The position numbers were made by a program, and so were the translations under genes. From Oscillospiraceae bacterium (GTDB lineage Bacteria; Bacillota; Clostridia; Oscillospirales; Oscillospiraceae), in contig JAFQGT010000007.1 in the NCBI GenBank assembly GCA_017415425.1, forward strand, positions 1-55,214: DNA of 55,214 bases. Direction: 5' to 3'. Each line of letters opens with the position of its first letter. Within the stretch, counting starts at the first letter, position 1. Below the pieces are notes generated by a model. It saw nothing but the letters and a program-made list of their open reading frames with translations. It searched no databases and was not told where the DNA came from. Positions 23,118 through 31,852 of this stretch are shown here, piece after piece.

Positions 23118-24494
23118 GTGACCGAGCGATTTGAACTAGTGGAAAAAGCTCTGGTGAAAATGCTGGAGGAGAAAAAATACGCCACCCTGCGGGAAATTCT
23201 GCTGACTATGAACCCCCAGGACATTGCGGCGGTATTCAACAGCTTGCAGGAACACAGGATTCCGCTGATGTTCCGACTGCTGCCCAAGGAATTGGCGGCG
23301 GAAACTTTTGTGGAAATGGAACCGGACGACCAGGAACTGCTGATCCGTGGCTTCTCGGACAATGAGCTGAAAGAAGTCTTGGATGAGCTGTACGTGGACG
23401 ACGCGGTGGATATTGTGGAAGAGATGCCCGCCAATGTGGTGCGGAGGATCCTTTCCCAAGTAGATCCGGAGATGCGAAAATCCATCAACCAGATCCTACG
23501 GTATCCCGAAAGCTCTGCAGGTGCGTGGATGACAACGGAGTATGTCTCTTTACGGCCGGAGATGACCGTGGAGGAGAGTATTCTGCGGATCCGGCGGCAG
23601 GGTGTGGACAAAGAGACCATTTACACCTGCTATGTAACAAAAGACAGAACCCTTCTGGGTATCGTCACCGTCAAGGATCTGCTTCTGGCAGAGGACGATG
23701 AGATGTCCATTCGGGATCTGATGGAGACGGACATCATCTCCGTCACCACCCATACGGACCAGGAAGAAGTGGCCCGGCTATTCAGTAAGTATGACTTTTT
23801 GGCACTGCCTGTGGTGGACAAGGAAAACCGTATGGTTGGTATCGTCACCGTTGACGATGCCATCGATGTGATGGAAGAAGAGGCCACCGAGGACATCGAG
23901 CTGATGGGCGGTATGTTGCCCTCGGAAAACACCTACCTGCGCAGCTCTGTGTGGGAACTGTTCAAGAACCGGATCCCCTGGCTGTTGCTGCTGATGGTGT
24001 CAGCTACCTTTACCGGTATGATTATCACCTCGTTTGAAAGTGCGCTGGCGGCACAGGTGGCGCTGACGGCCTTTATCCCTATGCTGATGGGTACCGGCGG
24101 TAACTCCGGTTCTCAGTCTTCTGTTACGGTGATCCGCGCCCTGAGCTTGGGAGAACTGAAGTTTGCAGATCTGCCCCGGGTGCTGTGGAAGGAAATCCGC
24201 ACATCGGTACTGTGCGGCGTGGTGCTGGCGGTGGTCTGCTTCGGCAAGATCTGGCTTGTTGACAGAATGCTGCTGGGCAACGAGGACATTACCTGGTTGA
24301 TCGATGCGGTGGTGTGCCTTGCCCTGCTGGTGACGGTAGTGACTGCCAAGATCGTCGGCGCGGTGTTGCCGATGGTAGCCAAAGTAATCAAGCTGGATCC
24401 GGCTGTAATGGCCAGCCCCTTTATCACAACCATCGTGGATGCACTGTCTCTTTTGGTATATTTTCTGTTTGCTAAGGCAATGCTGCCGATATGA
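23118..24494 (+). CDS. mgtE: MgtE magnesium transporter
   Basis: The protein has 458 aa, GTG start with AAGGAGG site. Order: N-terminal superhelical domain (about 1-130), two CBS domains (about 135-255, TTEYVSLRPEMTV and VDKENRMVGIVTVDDAIDVM), then five membrane helices (about 280-458) with the pore signature PMLMGTGGNSGSQSSVTVIR. It is a Mg2+-gated channel, closed by Mg2+ bound between the cytosolic domains. Monocistronic, with a strong terminator. Confidence 0.95.
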   Translation: MTERFELVEKALVKMLEEKKYATLREILLTMNPQDIAAVFNSLQEHRIPLMFRLLPKELAAETFVEMEPDDQELLIRGFSDNELKEVLDELYVDDAVDIVEEMPANVVRRILSQVDPEMRKSINQILRYPESSAGAWMTTEYVSLRPEMTVEESILRIRRQGVDKETIYTCYVTKDRTLLGIVTVKDLLLAEDDEMSIRDLMETDIISVTTHTDQEEVARLFSKYDFLALPVVDKENRMVGIVTVDDAIDVMEEEATEDIELMGGMLPSENTYLRSSVWELFKNRIPWLLLLMVSATFTGMIITSFESALAAQVALTAFIPMLMGTGGNSGSQSSVTVIRALSLGELKFADLPRVLWKEIRTSVLCGVVLAVVCFGKIWLVDRMLLGNEDITWLIDAVVCLALLVTVVTAKIVGAVLPMVAKVIKLDPAVMASPFITTIVDALSLLVYFLFAKAMLPI

Positions 24495-24498
24495 TATT

Positions 24499-24528
24499 CG
24501 GGCGTCCCGTTGGGGACGCCCGTTTTTT
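24499..24528 (+). terminator. mgtE terminator
   Basis: CGGGCGTCCC / GGGGACGCCCG with a 3-nt loop, followed by six T. Confidence 0.88.
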
Positions 24529-24535
24529 GCAGAAA

Positions 24536-24561
24536 AACCGCCCTGCTGACGCAGGGCGGTT
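24536..24561 (-). terminator. asd operon terminator
   Basis: AACCGCCCTGC / GCAGGGCGGTT with a 4-nt loop; the minus-strand side runs into TTTTTCTGC. Confidence 0.82.
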
Positions 24562-24566
24562 CATTT

Positions 24567-25568
24567 TTACTTAACCAGCAGTTCAGCGATCTGGATGGCG
24601 TTCAGAGCAGCGCCCTTGCGAACTTGGTCACCGCAGCACCACAGGGTGATGCCGCAATCATCGGTCAGGTCGGGACGGATCCGGCCTACGAAGACCAGAT
24701 CCTGGCCGCTGGTTTCCAGAGGCATAGGATACTGCTTGTTGGCCAGATCATCCACCAGTTTTACGCCGGGAGCCTTTGCCAGCACTTCTCTGACCTGCTC
24801 TACGGTAACGGGCACATCAAAGTGGCAGGAGGCGGAAATGGAGTGGCTGCGGATAACAGGCACACGAACGCAGGTACAGGAGACCTTCAGATCCGGCAGG
24901 TGCATAATCTTGCGACCTTCGTTCTGCATCTTCATCTCTTCACTGGTGTAGCCTTCAAACTGCTCACCGCCGATCTGTGGGATCAGATTGTAAGCGATCT
25001 GGTGGGAGAACACCTTGGGGATGTAGGTCTCACCTTTGGACAGGGCTTCCACTTCGTTCATCAGCTCGATGGGACCTTCCGCGCCGGCACCGGAGACTGC
25101 CTGGTAGGTGGAGGTGGTCATAGTGCGGATGGGGGAGATGGAATTGAGAGCGTTCACAGCCACCATTGTGATGATGGTGGAGCAGTTGGGGTTGGAGATG
25201 ATACCCTTGTGCCACTTTACATCCTCGGGGTTGACTTCGGGAACCACCAGAGGCACATCGGGATTCAGACGGAAGGCGGAGGAGTTATCCACAAACACAC
25301 AGCCTGCCTTCACAATGGCAGGAGCAAACTTTTCGGCGATATCGTTCTCAGCAGCGCCCAACACGATGTCGATGCCCTCGAAAGCTTCGTCGCAGGCCAG
25401 CTGGATGGTCACATCCTCGCCCCGGAACTTCAGAGTCTTGCCGGCGCTTCTGGCGCTTGCCAGGGGAACCAGCTTGCTGATGGGGAAATTGCGCTCTTCC
25501 AGAAGACGCATCATCTCCTGACCCACGGCGCCGGTGGCGCCCAGTACGGCTACAGTATATTGTTTCAT
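24567..25568 (-). CDS. asd: Aspartate-semialdehyde dehydrogenase
   Basis: The protein has 333 aa from the ATG at 25568 (AGGAGG site; the ATG seven codons upstream lacks one). NADP-binding GATGAVGQEMM at 9-20, catalytic Cys129 in SNPNCSTI, and a later His in HSISASCHFDVPV. It reduces aspartyl phosphate to aspartate semialdehyde, the branch point to lysine, methionine and threonine. Last gene of a hom-lysC-asd unit; 26 bp from lysC. Confidence 0.95.
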   Translation of the reverse strand: MKQYTVAVLGATGAVGQEMMRLLEERNFPISKLVPLASARSAGKTLKFRGEDVTIQLACDEAFEGIDIVLGAAENDIAEKFAPAIVKAGCVFVDNSSAFRLNPDVPLVVPEVNPEDVKWHKGIISNPNCSTIITMVAVNALNSISPIRTMTTSTYQAVSGAGAEGPIELMNEVEALSKGETYIPKVFSHQIAYNLIPQIGGEQFEGYTSEEMKMQNEGRKIMHLPDLKVSCTCVRVPVIRSHSISASCHFDVPVTVEQVREVLAKAPGVKLVDDLANKQYPMPLETSGQDLVFVGRIRPDLTDDCGITLWCCGDQVRKGAALNAIQIAELLVK

Positions 25569-25594
25569 ATTCTTACCTCCTACGGTCAAGTGAA

Positions 25595-26911
25595 TTATTT
25601 TACAAAGCTGTTATACAGCACACGGATGGCCTGCGCAAAGTCTTCATTCTTCACGCCGAAGATGATGTTCAGCTCATCGGGACCCTGATTGATCATACGG
25701 ATATTGACACCCGCCTGACCCAGAGCCGCAAAGATCTGACCGGAAACACCGGGCCGGAAGGCCATCCGGTGACCGACTGCGGTGACGATGGAGATCTGAT
25801 CCTGTACCACGATATTGTCTGGGGACAGCTCCTGCTGGATGTCTGCCAAAATGGAGTACAGATGAGGAGCAACGGTGGCGGTGGGGATCACCAAAGACAC
25901 ATTGTCGATGCCGTTGGGAACAAATTCCACAGAGATGCCGTGACGCTCCAGAACCGAGAGAATCCGGCGCAGGATGCCCACCTGGCTGGTCAGACCCCGC
26001 TTGAAGACGGTGATGATGGAGAAATCCTTCTTGCCGGTGATGCCGGTAATGATCCGGTGGGGATCAGTCTCCGTCTCAAAATGGCTACGGATCATAGTAC
26101 CGGGGTGTACCGGGTCATTGGTGTTACGGATATTCAGAGGAATATCCTTTTCCCGAACGGGGAAGATCGCGCCTTCGTGGAGTACATTGGCACCGGCGTA
26201 AGCCATTTCTCGCAGTTCGTCATAAGTGATCTCGGGAATAGGTTGGGGATTTTCCACGATTCTGGGGTCGGCCATCAGAATGCCGGACACATCGGTCCAG
26301 TTTTCGTAAACGCCTGCGTCCAGAGCGGCGGCCGCCAAAGCACCGGTGATGTCACTGCCACCCCGGGAGAAGGTGCGGATTGCGCCGTCGGGCATCTTGC
26401 CGTAGAAACCGGGGGTGACGATGCCCTTACCTGCGGCCTTGGAGCGCAGAGCGGCATAGGATTCTTCCTTATTAACAGTGCCGTCGATATTGAAGAAGAC
26501 CCACTCAATAGCATCCACAAACTGGAAGTCCAGGTATGCGGCCATCAGCTTGGCGGAGTAGTACTCGCCCCGGCTGGCCATCTCGTCCTGAGAGACTTCT
26601 TTTTTATCCAGCCGTGCCTTCAGCGCGGCAAAATCGCTTTCTAAGTCCAGTTTCAGACCCAACTCATCCCGAATCTCCAGATACCGGGAGGTGATCATAT
26701 TGAACACCGGATCGCAGGCCACACCGTACTGGGTGTGGGCGTGACACAGATACAGAAGATCTGTGATCTTGTGGTCGGCGGAGAACCGCTTGCCGGCGGC
26801 AGAAACGATTGCCACCCGGCGTTCTTTATCGGACATAAGAATGTCCCGTACCTTCCGGTACTGACCGGCGTCTGCCATAGAGGAGCCGCCAAATTTCGTT
26901 ACTTTCAGCAT
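25595..26911 (-). CDS. lysC: Aspartate kinase
   Basis: The protein has 438 aa. N-terminal KFGGSSMADAGQYRKV is the kinase signature; FSRGGSDITGALAAAAL is the substrate/ATP motif; two ACT domains follow (about 300-438), including ISVEFVPNGIDNVSLV, for feedback control by threonine/lysine. It makes aspartyl phosphate. It sits between hom and asd on the minus strand, 30 bp after hom. Start ATG has GGAAGAGG. Confidence 0.95.
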   Translation of the reverse strand: MLKVTKFGGSSMADAGQYRKVRDILMSDKERRVAIVSAAGKRFSADHKITDLLYLCHAHTQYGVACDPVFNMITSRYLEIRDELGLKLDLESDFAALKARLDKKEVSQDEMASRGEYYSAKLMAAYLDFQFVDAIEWVFFNIDGTVNKEESYAALRSKAAGKGIVTPGFYGKMPDGAIRTFSRGGSDITGALAAAALDAGVYENWTDVSGILMADPRIVENPQPIPEITYDELREMAYAGANVLHEGAIFPVREKDIPLNIRNTNDPVHPGTMIRSHFETETDPHRIITGITGKKDFSIITVFKRGLTSQVGILRRILSVLERHGISVEFVPNGIDNVSLVIPTATVAPHLYSILADIQQELSPDNIVVQDQISIVTAVGHRMAFRPGVSGQIFAALGQAGVNIRMINQGPDELNIIFGVKNEDFAQAIRVLYNSFVK

Positions 26912-26941
26912 ATATAATCCTCTTCCTTACAAAATGGGAGA

Positions 26942-28069
26942 TCAGTTGTTGGTGGGCATAGCGGCGATAAAGGCATCGGGATTGGCCTTCCGCCAGGTGT
27001 GCATAGCTTCCACACTGACAGGGGCAGTCACCACCGCATCGCCCCAGATTTGCTGGGTGTTGGTTTGTAACCAGGCATCGGTAGCACCGCTGACATAGTA
27101 GGACAGGGTGTCGGTGTTTTCTGCGGAGATCTTAGCACCGTAGGGACTATAGAAACCACGGCCGGAGAGTACGTCAGCACAGTCCTGCACCACATTGTAT
27201 GCGGTGGGATAGCGTCCTGCGCCTTGACCGTAGAAACTCATACGGCCTGAGGCAGAACCAACCAGTGTGATCAGATTGTAGTTGGCGGGAACAGCAGATT
27301 CCGGCTCACCTACGGGGAACAGGGTGGGCTGCACATAGGCGCTGACCTTGCCGTCGGTGCACTTACCGGTGGAGACCAGCTTGCACACAAGATTGTGGTT
27401 CTTGAAATTCTCAACATCGCTGGCCTTGATCTTGCTGATGCCGGCGGCGGGGACGGAATCGGAATTCAAGCTGATGCCAAAGCCGATATTGGAGGACAGG
27501 ATCAGCTTGTGCCAGGTGTCGATGCCTTCCACGTCAGTGGTGGGGTTGGCTTCAGCGTAACCAAGCTGCTGTGCCTGAGCCAGTGCGTCGGCGTAGGTAA
27601 GACCCAGACGGGTCATAGAATCGAGAATGTAGTTACAGGTGCCGTTCATAATACCGCCCACCTTTTCGATAGACTGGATCCGGCGTGCCCGTTCCAGCTC
27701 GCTGAGCCAGCCAATACCGCCGCCTACGGCTGCGGTGCAGCGGAAGCAGATGCCCTTTTCCTTAGCTAGAGGGATCAGCTCGTCATAGAAAGTAGCAACC
27801 AGTGCTTTGTTGGAAGTGACGATGTGCTTGCCCGCCTCCATAGCGGCCCGGACAAACTCATAGGCAGGATGCAGACCGCCCATAGCCTCCACAACGGTAT
27901 CGATAGAATCGTCATTCAAGACATCCTGGAAATCTTTGGTCACCACAGCGTCGGGCAGGGACACATCCTCCAAACAAACCACCTTTGCAACCTGCATATC
28001 ATCACGGGACGCGGTGAGGTCGTACACACCTCTGCCTACCACACCAAAACCAAGCAAACCAATCCGCAT
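26942..28069 (-). CDS. hom: Homoserine dehydrogenase
   Basis: The protein has 375 aa. The start at 28069 (MRIGLLGFGVVGRG) is 9 bases after AGGAGG; ATGs further upstream lie inside or before the site. NAD(P)-binding GFGVVGRGVYDL, then the conserved SNKALVA, GGGIGWL and GTCNYILDSM motifs, and EANPTTDVEGID. It reduces aspartate semialdehyde to homoserine. It lacks the C-terminal ACT domain of longer homologues, so feedback may rest on LysC. First gene of hom-lysC-asd, divergent from thrC-thrB. Confidence 0.94.
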   Translation of the reverse strand: MRIGLLGFGVVGRGVYDLTASRDDMQVAKVVCLEDVSLPDAVVTKDFQDVLNDDSIDTVVEAMGGLHPAYEFVRAAMEAGKHIVTSNKALVATFYDELIPLAKEKGICFRCTAAVGGGIGWLSELERARRIQSIEKVGGIMNGTCNYILDSMTRLGLTYADALAQAQQLGYAEANPTTDVEGIDTWHKLILSSNIGFGISLNSDSVPAAGISKIKASDVENFKNHNLVCKLVSTGKCTDGKVSAYVQPTLFPVGEPESAVPANYNLITLVGSASGRMSFYGQGAGRYPTAYNVVQDCADVLSGRGFYSPYGAKISAENTDTLSYYVSGATDAWLQTNTQQIWGDAVVTAPVSVEAMHTWRKANPDAFIAAMPTNN

Positions 28070-28143
28070 TTTTCTCATCCTCCTGTTCTCTACGTAAAAA
28101 CAAATGCCTTCGACTCGAAAACACTTGCAATTTCTTATAAATG

Positions 28144-28172
28144 AGTATATCATATACCTGCTGAAATTGCAA
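28144..28172 (-). promoter_or_regulatory. hom-lysC-asd promoter
   Basis: Minus-strand TTGCAA (28167-28172), 17 bp, TATACT (28144-28149). The 196-bp gap to thrC must also hold the opposite promoter, which is not obvious. No T-box or riboswitch pattern is seen in the leader of about 70 nt. Confidence 0.6.
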
Positions 28173-28265
28173 TTGTGTCAAAAAACTAACAATTTCCCCT
28201 GATTGGCGGTGCTTTTGTGCAGATAGCAAAAAACCGTAAGGGGAGATGGGGATAAGGAGAATACT

Positions 28266-29723
28266 ATGCTATACCATTCTACGAGAAATGAGCTTCCAGC
28301 CGTGGACAGTGCCCAAGCGGTACTGGCCGGTTTGGCACCGGATGGCGGCTTATATGTACCCCGGAATCTTCCGGTTTTGGATGTGGCTGCCTGCCTGGAA
28401 AAGCCCACTATGGAAATGGCGGAAATGATCATCGGCGCGATGCTGCCGGACATTCCTCAGATGGATCAATTGGTGCGCGCTGCCTATGTAGGCAAGTTCC
28501 AAACGGAAGAACTGACCCCCACAGTGGACACGGGTAAATTTACCGTGCTGGAACTGTTCCGTGGCCCCACCTCTGCCTTTAAGGATGTGGCGCTATGTAT
28601 GCTGCCCCAGCTGCTGGTCGCGGCCAGACAGGCCAAGGGTATGGATGAGGAGATTCTGATCCTCACCGCCACCTCCGGTGACACCGGTAAGGCGGCGCTG
28701 GCAGGCTTTGCGAATGTGCCCGGGGTGAAGATCTGTGTCTTCTATCCTCAGGGCGGCGTGTCTGCGGTTCAGCGGGCCCAGATGGTGACCCAGGAGGGCA
28801 ATAATGTAGCAGTGTGCGCGGTGGTGGGTAATTTTGACGATGCTCAGACCGGCGTGAAGAATATTTTCGCAGCCTCCGATAACGGTCGGCTTCCTGCCGG
28901 CAACCGACTGCGTCTGTCCACTGCCAACTCTATCAATATCGGTCGTCTGGCACCTCAGATCACTTACTATTTTAAGGCCTATGCAGACCTGCTGCACCGG
29001 GGTCAGATCCAAATGGGTGATTCGGTGAACTTCTGCGTACCCACCGGCAACTTCGGCGACATTTTGGCCGGCTGGATTGCCAAGAAACTGGGTCTGCCTG
29101 TAGGAAAGCTTCTGTGCGCTTCCAATGCCAATAATGTGCTGACCGACTTTATCCGCACCGGTACCTATGACCGCCGCCGTCCTCTCCACAAGACAGCATC
29201 TCCCTCGATGGATATTCTGGTGTCCTCCAATCTGGAGCGGCTGCTGTACTTCCTGTCCGGGGATACGGCACTGGTGGCACAGCTGATGAAGCAGCTGAAC
29301 ACAGAGGGCTTCTACACTGTGCCTGAGAGCCTGAAAGCTGCCATTGATGCAGAGTTCTGGGCAGGCTTCTGCGGGGATGACGAAGCGAAGGAGACCATCG
29401 CCCGGGTCTTCCGGGAGCAGCACTACCTGTGCGATACCCATACGGCCACCGGCTGGGCAGTTGCCCAGCAGTATGTGGAGCAGACCGGTGATAACCGCCC
29501 GATGGTGGTGCTGTCTACCGCATCTCCCTATAAGTTCCCGGCAGCGGTTCTGTCGGCGCTGGAGGGGGCATCCGGGCTGGATGAATTTGACCAGATGGAG
29601 CGTCTGCAGGCTATCACCGGGGTGGAAATTCCCGGAAATCTGCAGGGTCTGCGTGAGAAAAAAGAACTTCACACCGGCGTGCTGAATAAAGAAGCAATGC
29701 TGGAATTTGTGATGGGTCTGTAA
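28266..29723 (+). CDS. thrC: Threonine synthase
   Basis: The protein has 485 aa, fold-type II PLP enzyme. N-terminal YHSTRNELPAVDSAQAVL and GLAPDGGLYVP are typical of the longer (yeast/E. coli-type) threonine synthases. PLP lysine is Lys106 in PTSAFKDVAL; the phosphate loop is ATSGDTGKAAL. It converts O-phosphohomoserine to threonine. AAGGAG site before ATG; thrB follows 11 bp downstream. Confidence 0.95.
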   Translation: MLYHSTRNELPAVDSAQAVLAGLAPDGGLYVPRNLPVLDVAACLEKPTMEMAEMIIGAMLPDIPQMDQLVRAAYVGKFQTEELTPTVDTGKFTVLELFRGPTSAFKDVALCMLPQLLVAARQAKGMDEEILILTATSGDTGKAALAGFANVPGVKICVFYPQGGVSAVQRAQMVTQEGNNVAVCAVVGNFDDAQTGVKNIFAASDNGRLPAGNRLRLSTANSINIGRLAPQITYYFKAYADLLHRGQIQMGDSVNFCVPTGNFGDILAGWIAKKLGLPVGKLLCASNANNVLTDFIRTGTYDRRRPLHKTASPSMDILVSSNLERLLYFLSGDTALVAQLMKQLNTEGFYTVPESLKAAIDAEFWAGFCGDDEAKETIARVFREQHYLCDTHTATGWAVAQQYVEQTGDNRPMVVLSTASPYKFPAAVLSALEGASGLDEFDQMERLQAITGVEIPGNLQGLREKKELHTGVLNKEAMLEFVMGL

Positions 29724-29734
29724 AGGAGAAAATA

Positions 29735-30628
29735 ATGAAACGTGTCACCATTCGCGTGCCGGCCACCGCTGCAAACTTAGGACCCGGCTTTGATGCATTC
29801 GGCTGCGCCCTGGGACTGTATACCGATGTAACCTTTGAAGAGACACAGAGCGGTCTGGAGATCACCGGCTGCGACGAGGCCTATGCGGGCCCGGACAATT
29901 TGGCCTATGTGTCCTATTGCGCTGTGCTGGCATCTTTGGGTGAAGAGCTGCGGGGCGTGAAGATCCATATCGATGCCCATATCCCCATTTGCCGGGGTCT
30001 GGGCTCCTCCGCCGCGCTGCTGGTGGCGGGCGCTATGGGTGCGAATGTACTCCGGGGCAACCGCCTGTCTACTCAGGGTCTTTTGAACATTACCAATGCG
30101 ATGGAAGGCCACCCGGACAATCTGGCACCTGCCTTCTTTGGCGGTCTGACCGCTTCTATGGTGGATAACGGCTTGCCGGTGTCGGTGAGTTTCCCTCTGC
30201 ATCCGGAGTGGGAAATCCTGGCGCTGGTACCGGATTTTGATATGCCTACGGTAAAGGCAAGAGCCGTGCTGCCGGAGCAGGTGAGCCGGTCAGATGCCAT
30301 TTACAACATCTCCCACGGTGCGATGGTGCTGAAGGCGCTGGAGCTGGGTGATGAGAAGCTGCTGTGCAACGCAATGCAGGATCGGCTTCACCAGCCGTAT
30401 CGCAAGCATATGATCGCTGATTTTGAGGTCATTGAGAGTCTGGTCCGCACAAACGGCGGCGCATTCTGCCTGTCCGGTGCAGGTCCGACCCTGCTGTGCA
30501 TTACCCGAAATGACGCCCTCCGGGAAAAGCTGGAACAGAAGCTGCAGGGGCTTACCCGGGCCAACTGGGAAGTGCTCCGTCTGCACGTGGAATTCCAGGG
30601 CGCCCGTGTAATCTGGGCAGAGGGTTGA
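29735..30628 (+). CDS. thrB: Homoserine kinase
   Basis: The protein has 297 aa, GHMP kinase family: N-terminal VPATAANLGPGFDAFGCAL, ATP loop PICRGLGSSAALLVAG (about 84-99) and C-terminal GAFCLSGAGPTLLCI. It phosphorylates homoserine for ThrC. With hom, lysC, asd and thrC the window encodes the full route from aspartate to threonine. Good AAAGGAG site; terminator follows. Confidence 0.95.
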   Translation: MKRVTIRVPATAANLGPGFDAFGCALGLYTDVTFEETQSGLEITGCDEAYAGPDNLAYVSYCAVLASLGEELRGVKIHIDAHIPICRGLGSSAALLVAGAMGANVLRGNRLSTQGLLNITNAMEGHPDNLAPAFFGGLTASMVDNGLPVSVSFPLHPEWEILALVPDFDMPTVKARAVLPEQVSRSDAIYNISHGAMVLKALELGDEKLLCNAMQDRLHQPYRKHMIADFEVIESLVRTNGGAFCLSGAGPTLLCITRNDALREKLEQKLQGLTRANWEVLRLHVEFQGARVIWAEG

Positions 30629-30635
30629 TAATGAT

Positions 30636-30667
30636 GCCGCCTGTCTTCCGGACAGGCGGCGTTTATT
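30636..30667 (+). terminator. thrCB terminator
   Basis: GCCGCCTGTC / GACAGGCGGC, 5-nt loop, then GTTTATTT. Confidence 0.85.
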
Positions 30668-30721
30668 TGTCATCAGGCCCCAAAAACCGTAAAAACCGTA
30701 AGAAAAAGTGGGAAATTCCTA

Positions 30722-30750
30722 TTGACTTTTCCATTTGCCTTTGCTAAAAT
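30722..30750 (+). promoter_or_regulatory. rplU promoter
   Basis: TTGACT (30722-30727), 17 bp, TAAAAT (30745-30750). Confidence 0.75.
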
Positions 30751-30756
30751 AGACAA

Positions 30757-30840
30757 GCCGCATTGAAGAGGCTTAAGTTGGTGCGCCCAAAATGCACCCG
30801 CCTTGAGAGCGAGACTACAAAATATAAAGTAGGTGAAACA
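30757..30840 (+). ncRNA. L21 leader (autoregulatory 5' UTR of rplU)
   Basis: The roughly 90-nt leader between promoter and rplU contains GGTGCGCCCAAAATGCACC, a hairpin GGTGC...GCACC, followed by CCGCCTTGAGAGCGAG. Position and a compact hairpin set match the ribosomal protein L21 leader known in Firmicutes, which binds L21 to limit its own synthesis. Identification rests on context and visible hairpin, not on a covariance search. Confidence 0.6.
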
Positions 30841-30844
30841 AGAA

Positions 30845-31156
30845 ATGAAAGCAGTTATCGTGACCGGTGGTAAGCAGTATACCGTAGCAGAAGGCGATGT
30901 TCTGTACATCGAGAAGCTGGAGGTTGAAGCTGAGGCTACCGTGAAGTTCGAGCAGGTTCTGGCAGTGCTGGACGGCGAAAACTCCAAAATCGGCGCTCCC
31001 GTTGTAGAGGGTGCTGTTGTGGAGGCTAAGGCAATCAAGAACGGCAAGGGCAAGAAGATCCACGTCTTCAAGTACAAGGCAAAGAAGAACGAGAAGAAGA
31101 AAATCGGCCACCGTCAGCCTTACACCAAGGTGGAAATCACCAAGATCGCACTGTAA
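30845..31156 (+). CDS. rplU: 50S ribosomal protein L21
   Basis: The protein has 103 aa. The ATG at 30845 is used because [18 protein letters not shown] is the family N-terminus and AGGTG lies 8 bases before it. Ends with the conserved [11 protein letters not shown]. Binds 23S rRNA domain I. First gene of rplU-prp-rpmA-obgE. Confidence 0.97.
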   Translation: MKAVIVTGGKQYTVAEGDVLYIEKLEVEAEATVKFEQVLAVLDGENSKIGAPVVEGAVVEAKAIKNGKGKKIHVFKYKAKKNEKKKIGHRQPYTKVEITKIAL

Positions 31157-31158
31157 TT

Positions 31159-31482
31159 ATGACAAGATGCGAATTTTTTACTGAGGAAGACAGAATCACA
31201 GGATTCACTGTCTCCGGACACAGCGGCTATGCAGAAGCCGGCACAGATATTGTCTGTGCGGCAGTCTCCGCTGTGGTGACTATGGCCGAAGCCACCATCA
31301 ATGAGGTGTGCGGCGCAAAGGCCAAGGTTCGGGTCAAGGAAGAGGATGCAAGAATCACCCTGACCCTCCCCGCATCCTGCGATGAGGAAGAAAGCGTGCA
31401 GGCAGTGCTTGCCGGTATGCTGCTGACTCTGTGCAGTTTCCGGGATCAATATCCAGATTATATCGAAGTTTTGGAGGTGTAA
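31159..31482 (+). CDS. prp: Ribosomal-processing cysteine protease Prp
   Basis: The protein has 107 aa. The catalytic pair His21 and Cys33 lies in [18 protein letters not shown], the family signature. Prp removes the N-terminal extension of L27 in Firmicutes and related bacteria. It sits between rplU and rpmA, as is standard, 2 bp after the rplU stop. The matching cleavage motif is visible in the L27 encoded next. Confidence 0.95.
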   Translation: MTRCEFFTEEDRITGFTVSGHSGYAEAGTDIVCAAVSAVVTMAEATINEVCGAKAKVRVKEEDARITLTLPASCDEEESVQAVLAGMLLTLCSFRDQYPDYIEVLEV

Positions 31483-31486
31483 CACT

Positions 31487-31771
31487 ATGCTGAAGATTAG
31501 CATTCAGTTCTTCGCTCACCACAAGGGCGGCGGTTCTACCAAGAACGGTCGTGATTCCGAGGCAAAGCGCCTGGGCGTTAAGCGTGCTGACGGTCAGTTC
31601 GTTCTGGCTGGAAACATTCTGGTTCGCCAGAGAGGCACTCACATCCATCCCGGTGTCAATGTCGGTATCGGCAGCGATGACACTCTGTTCGCTCTGGTTG
31701 ACGGCACTGTCCGTTTCGAGCGCAAGGGTAAGGATCGTCGTCAGTGCTCCGTGTACGCTGCAGAGCAGTAA
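31487..31771 (+). CDS. rpmA: 50S ribosomal protein L27 with cleavable extension
   Basis: The protein has 94 aa. N-terminal [19 protein letters not shown] contains the Prp site: cleavage after QFF exposes AHHKGGG, the tail that reaches the peptidyl transferase centre. The rest ([19 protein letters not shown]) is typical L27. GGAGG site before ATG. Confidence 0.96.
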   Translation: MLKISIQFFAHHKGGGSTKNGRDSEAKRLGVKRADGQFVLAGNILVRQRGTHIHPGVNVGIGSDDTLFALVDGTVRFERKGKDRRQCSVYAAEQ

Positions 31772-31796
31772 TCACGAATCACGTATAGCTTCTTAC

Positions 31797-31832
31797 GGGC
31801 TGCTGCAAACTAATGCAGCAGCCCTTTCCTTC
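31797..31832 (+). terminator. Terminator or attenuator between rpmA and obgE
   Basis: GGGCTGCTGCA / TGCAGCAGCCC, 6-nt loop, followed by TTTCCTTCATTTT. obgE starts only about 20 nt later, so partial read-through would set the L27:Obg ratio. Confidence 0.75.
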
Positions 31833-31852
31833 ATTTTGAGGAGGACTTTTTG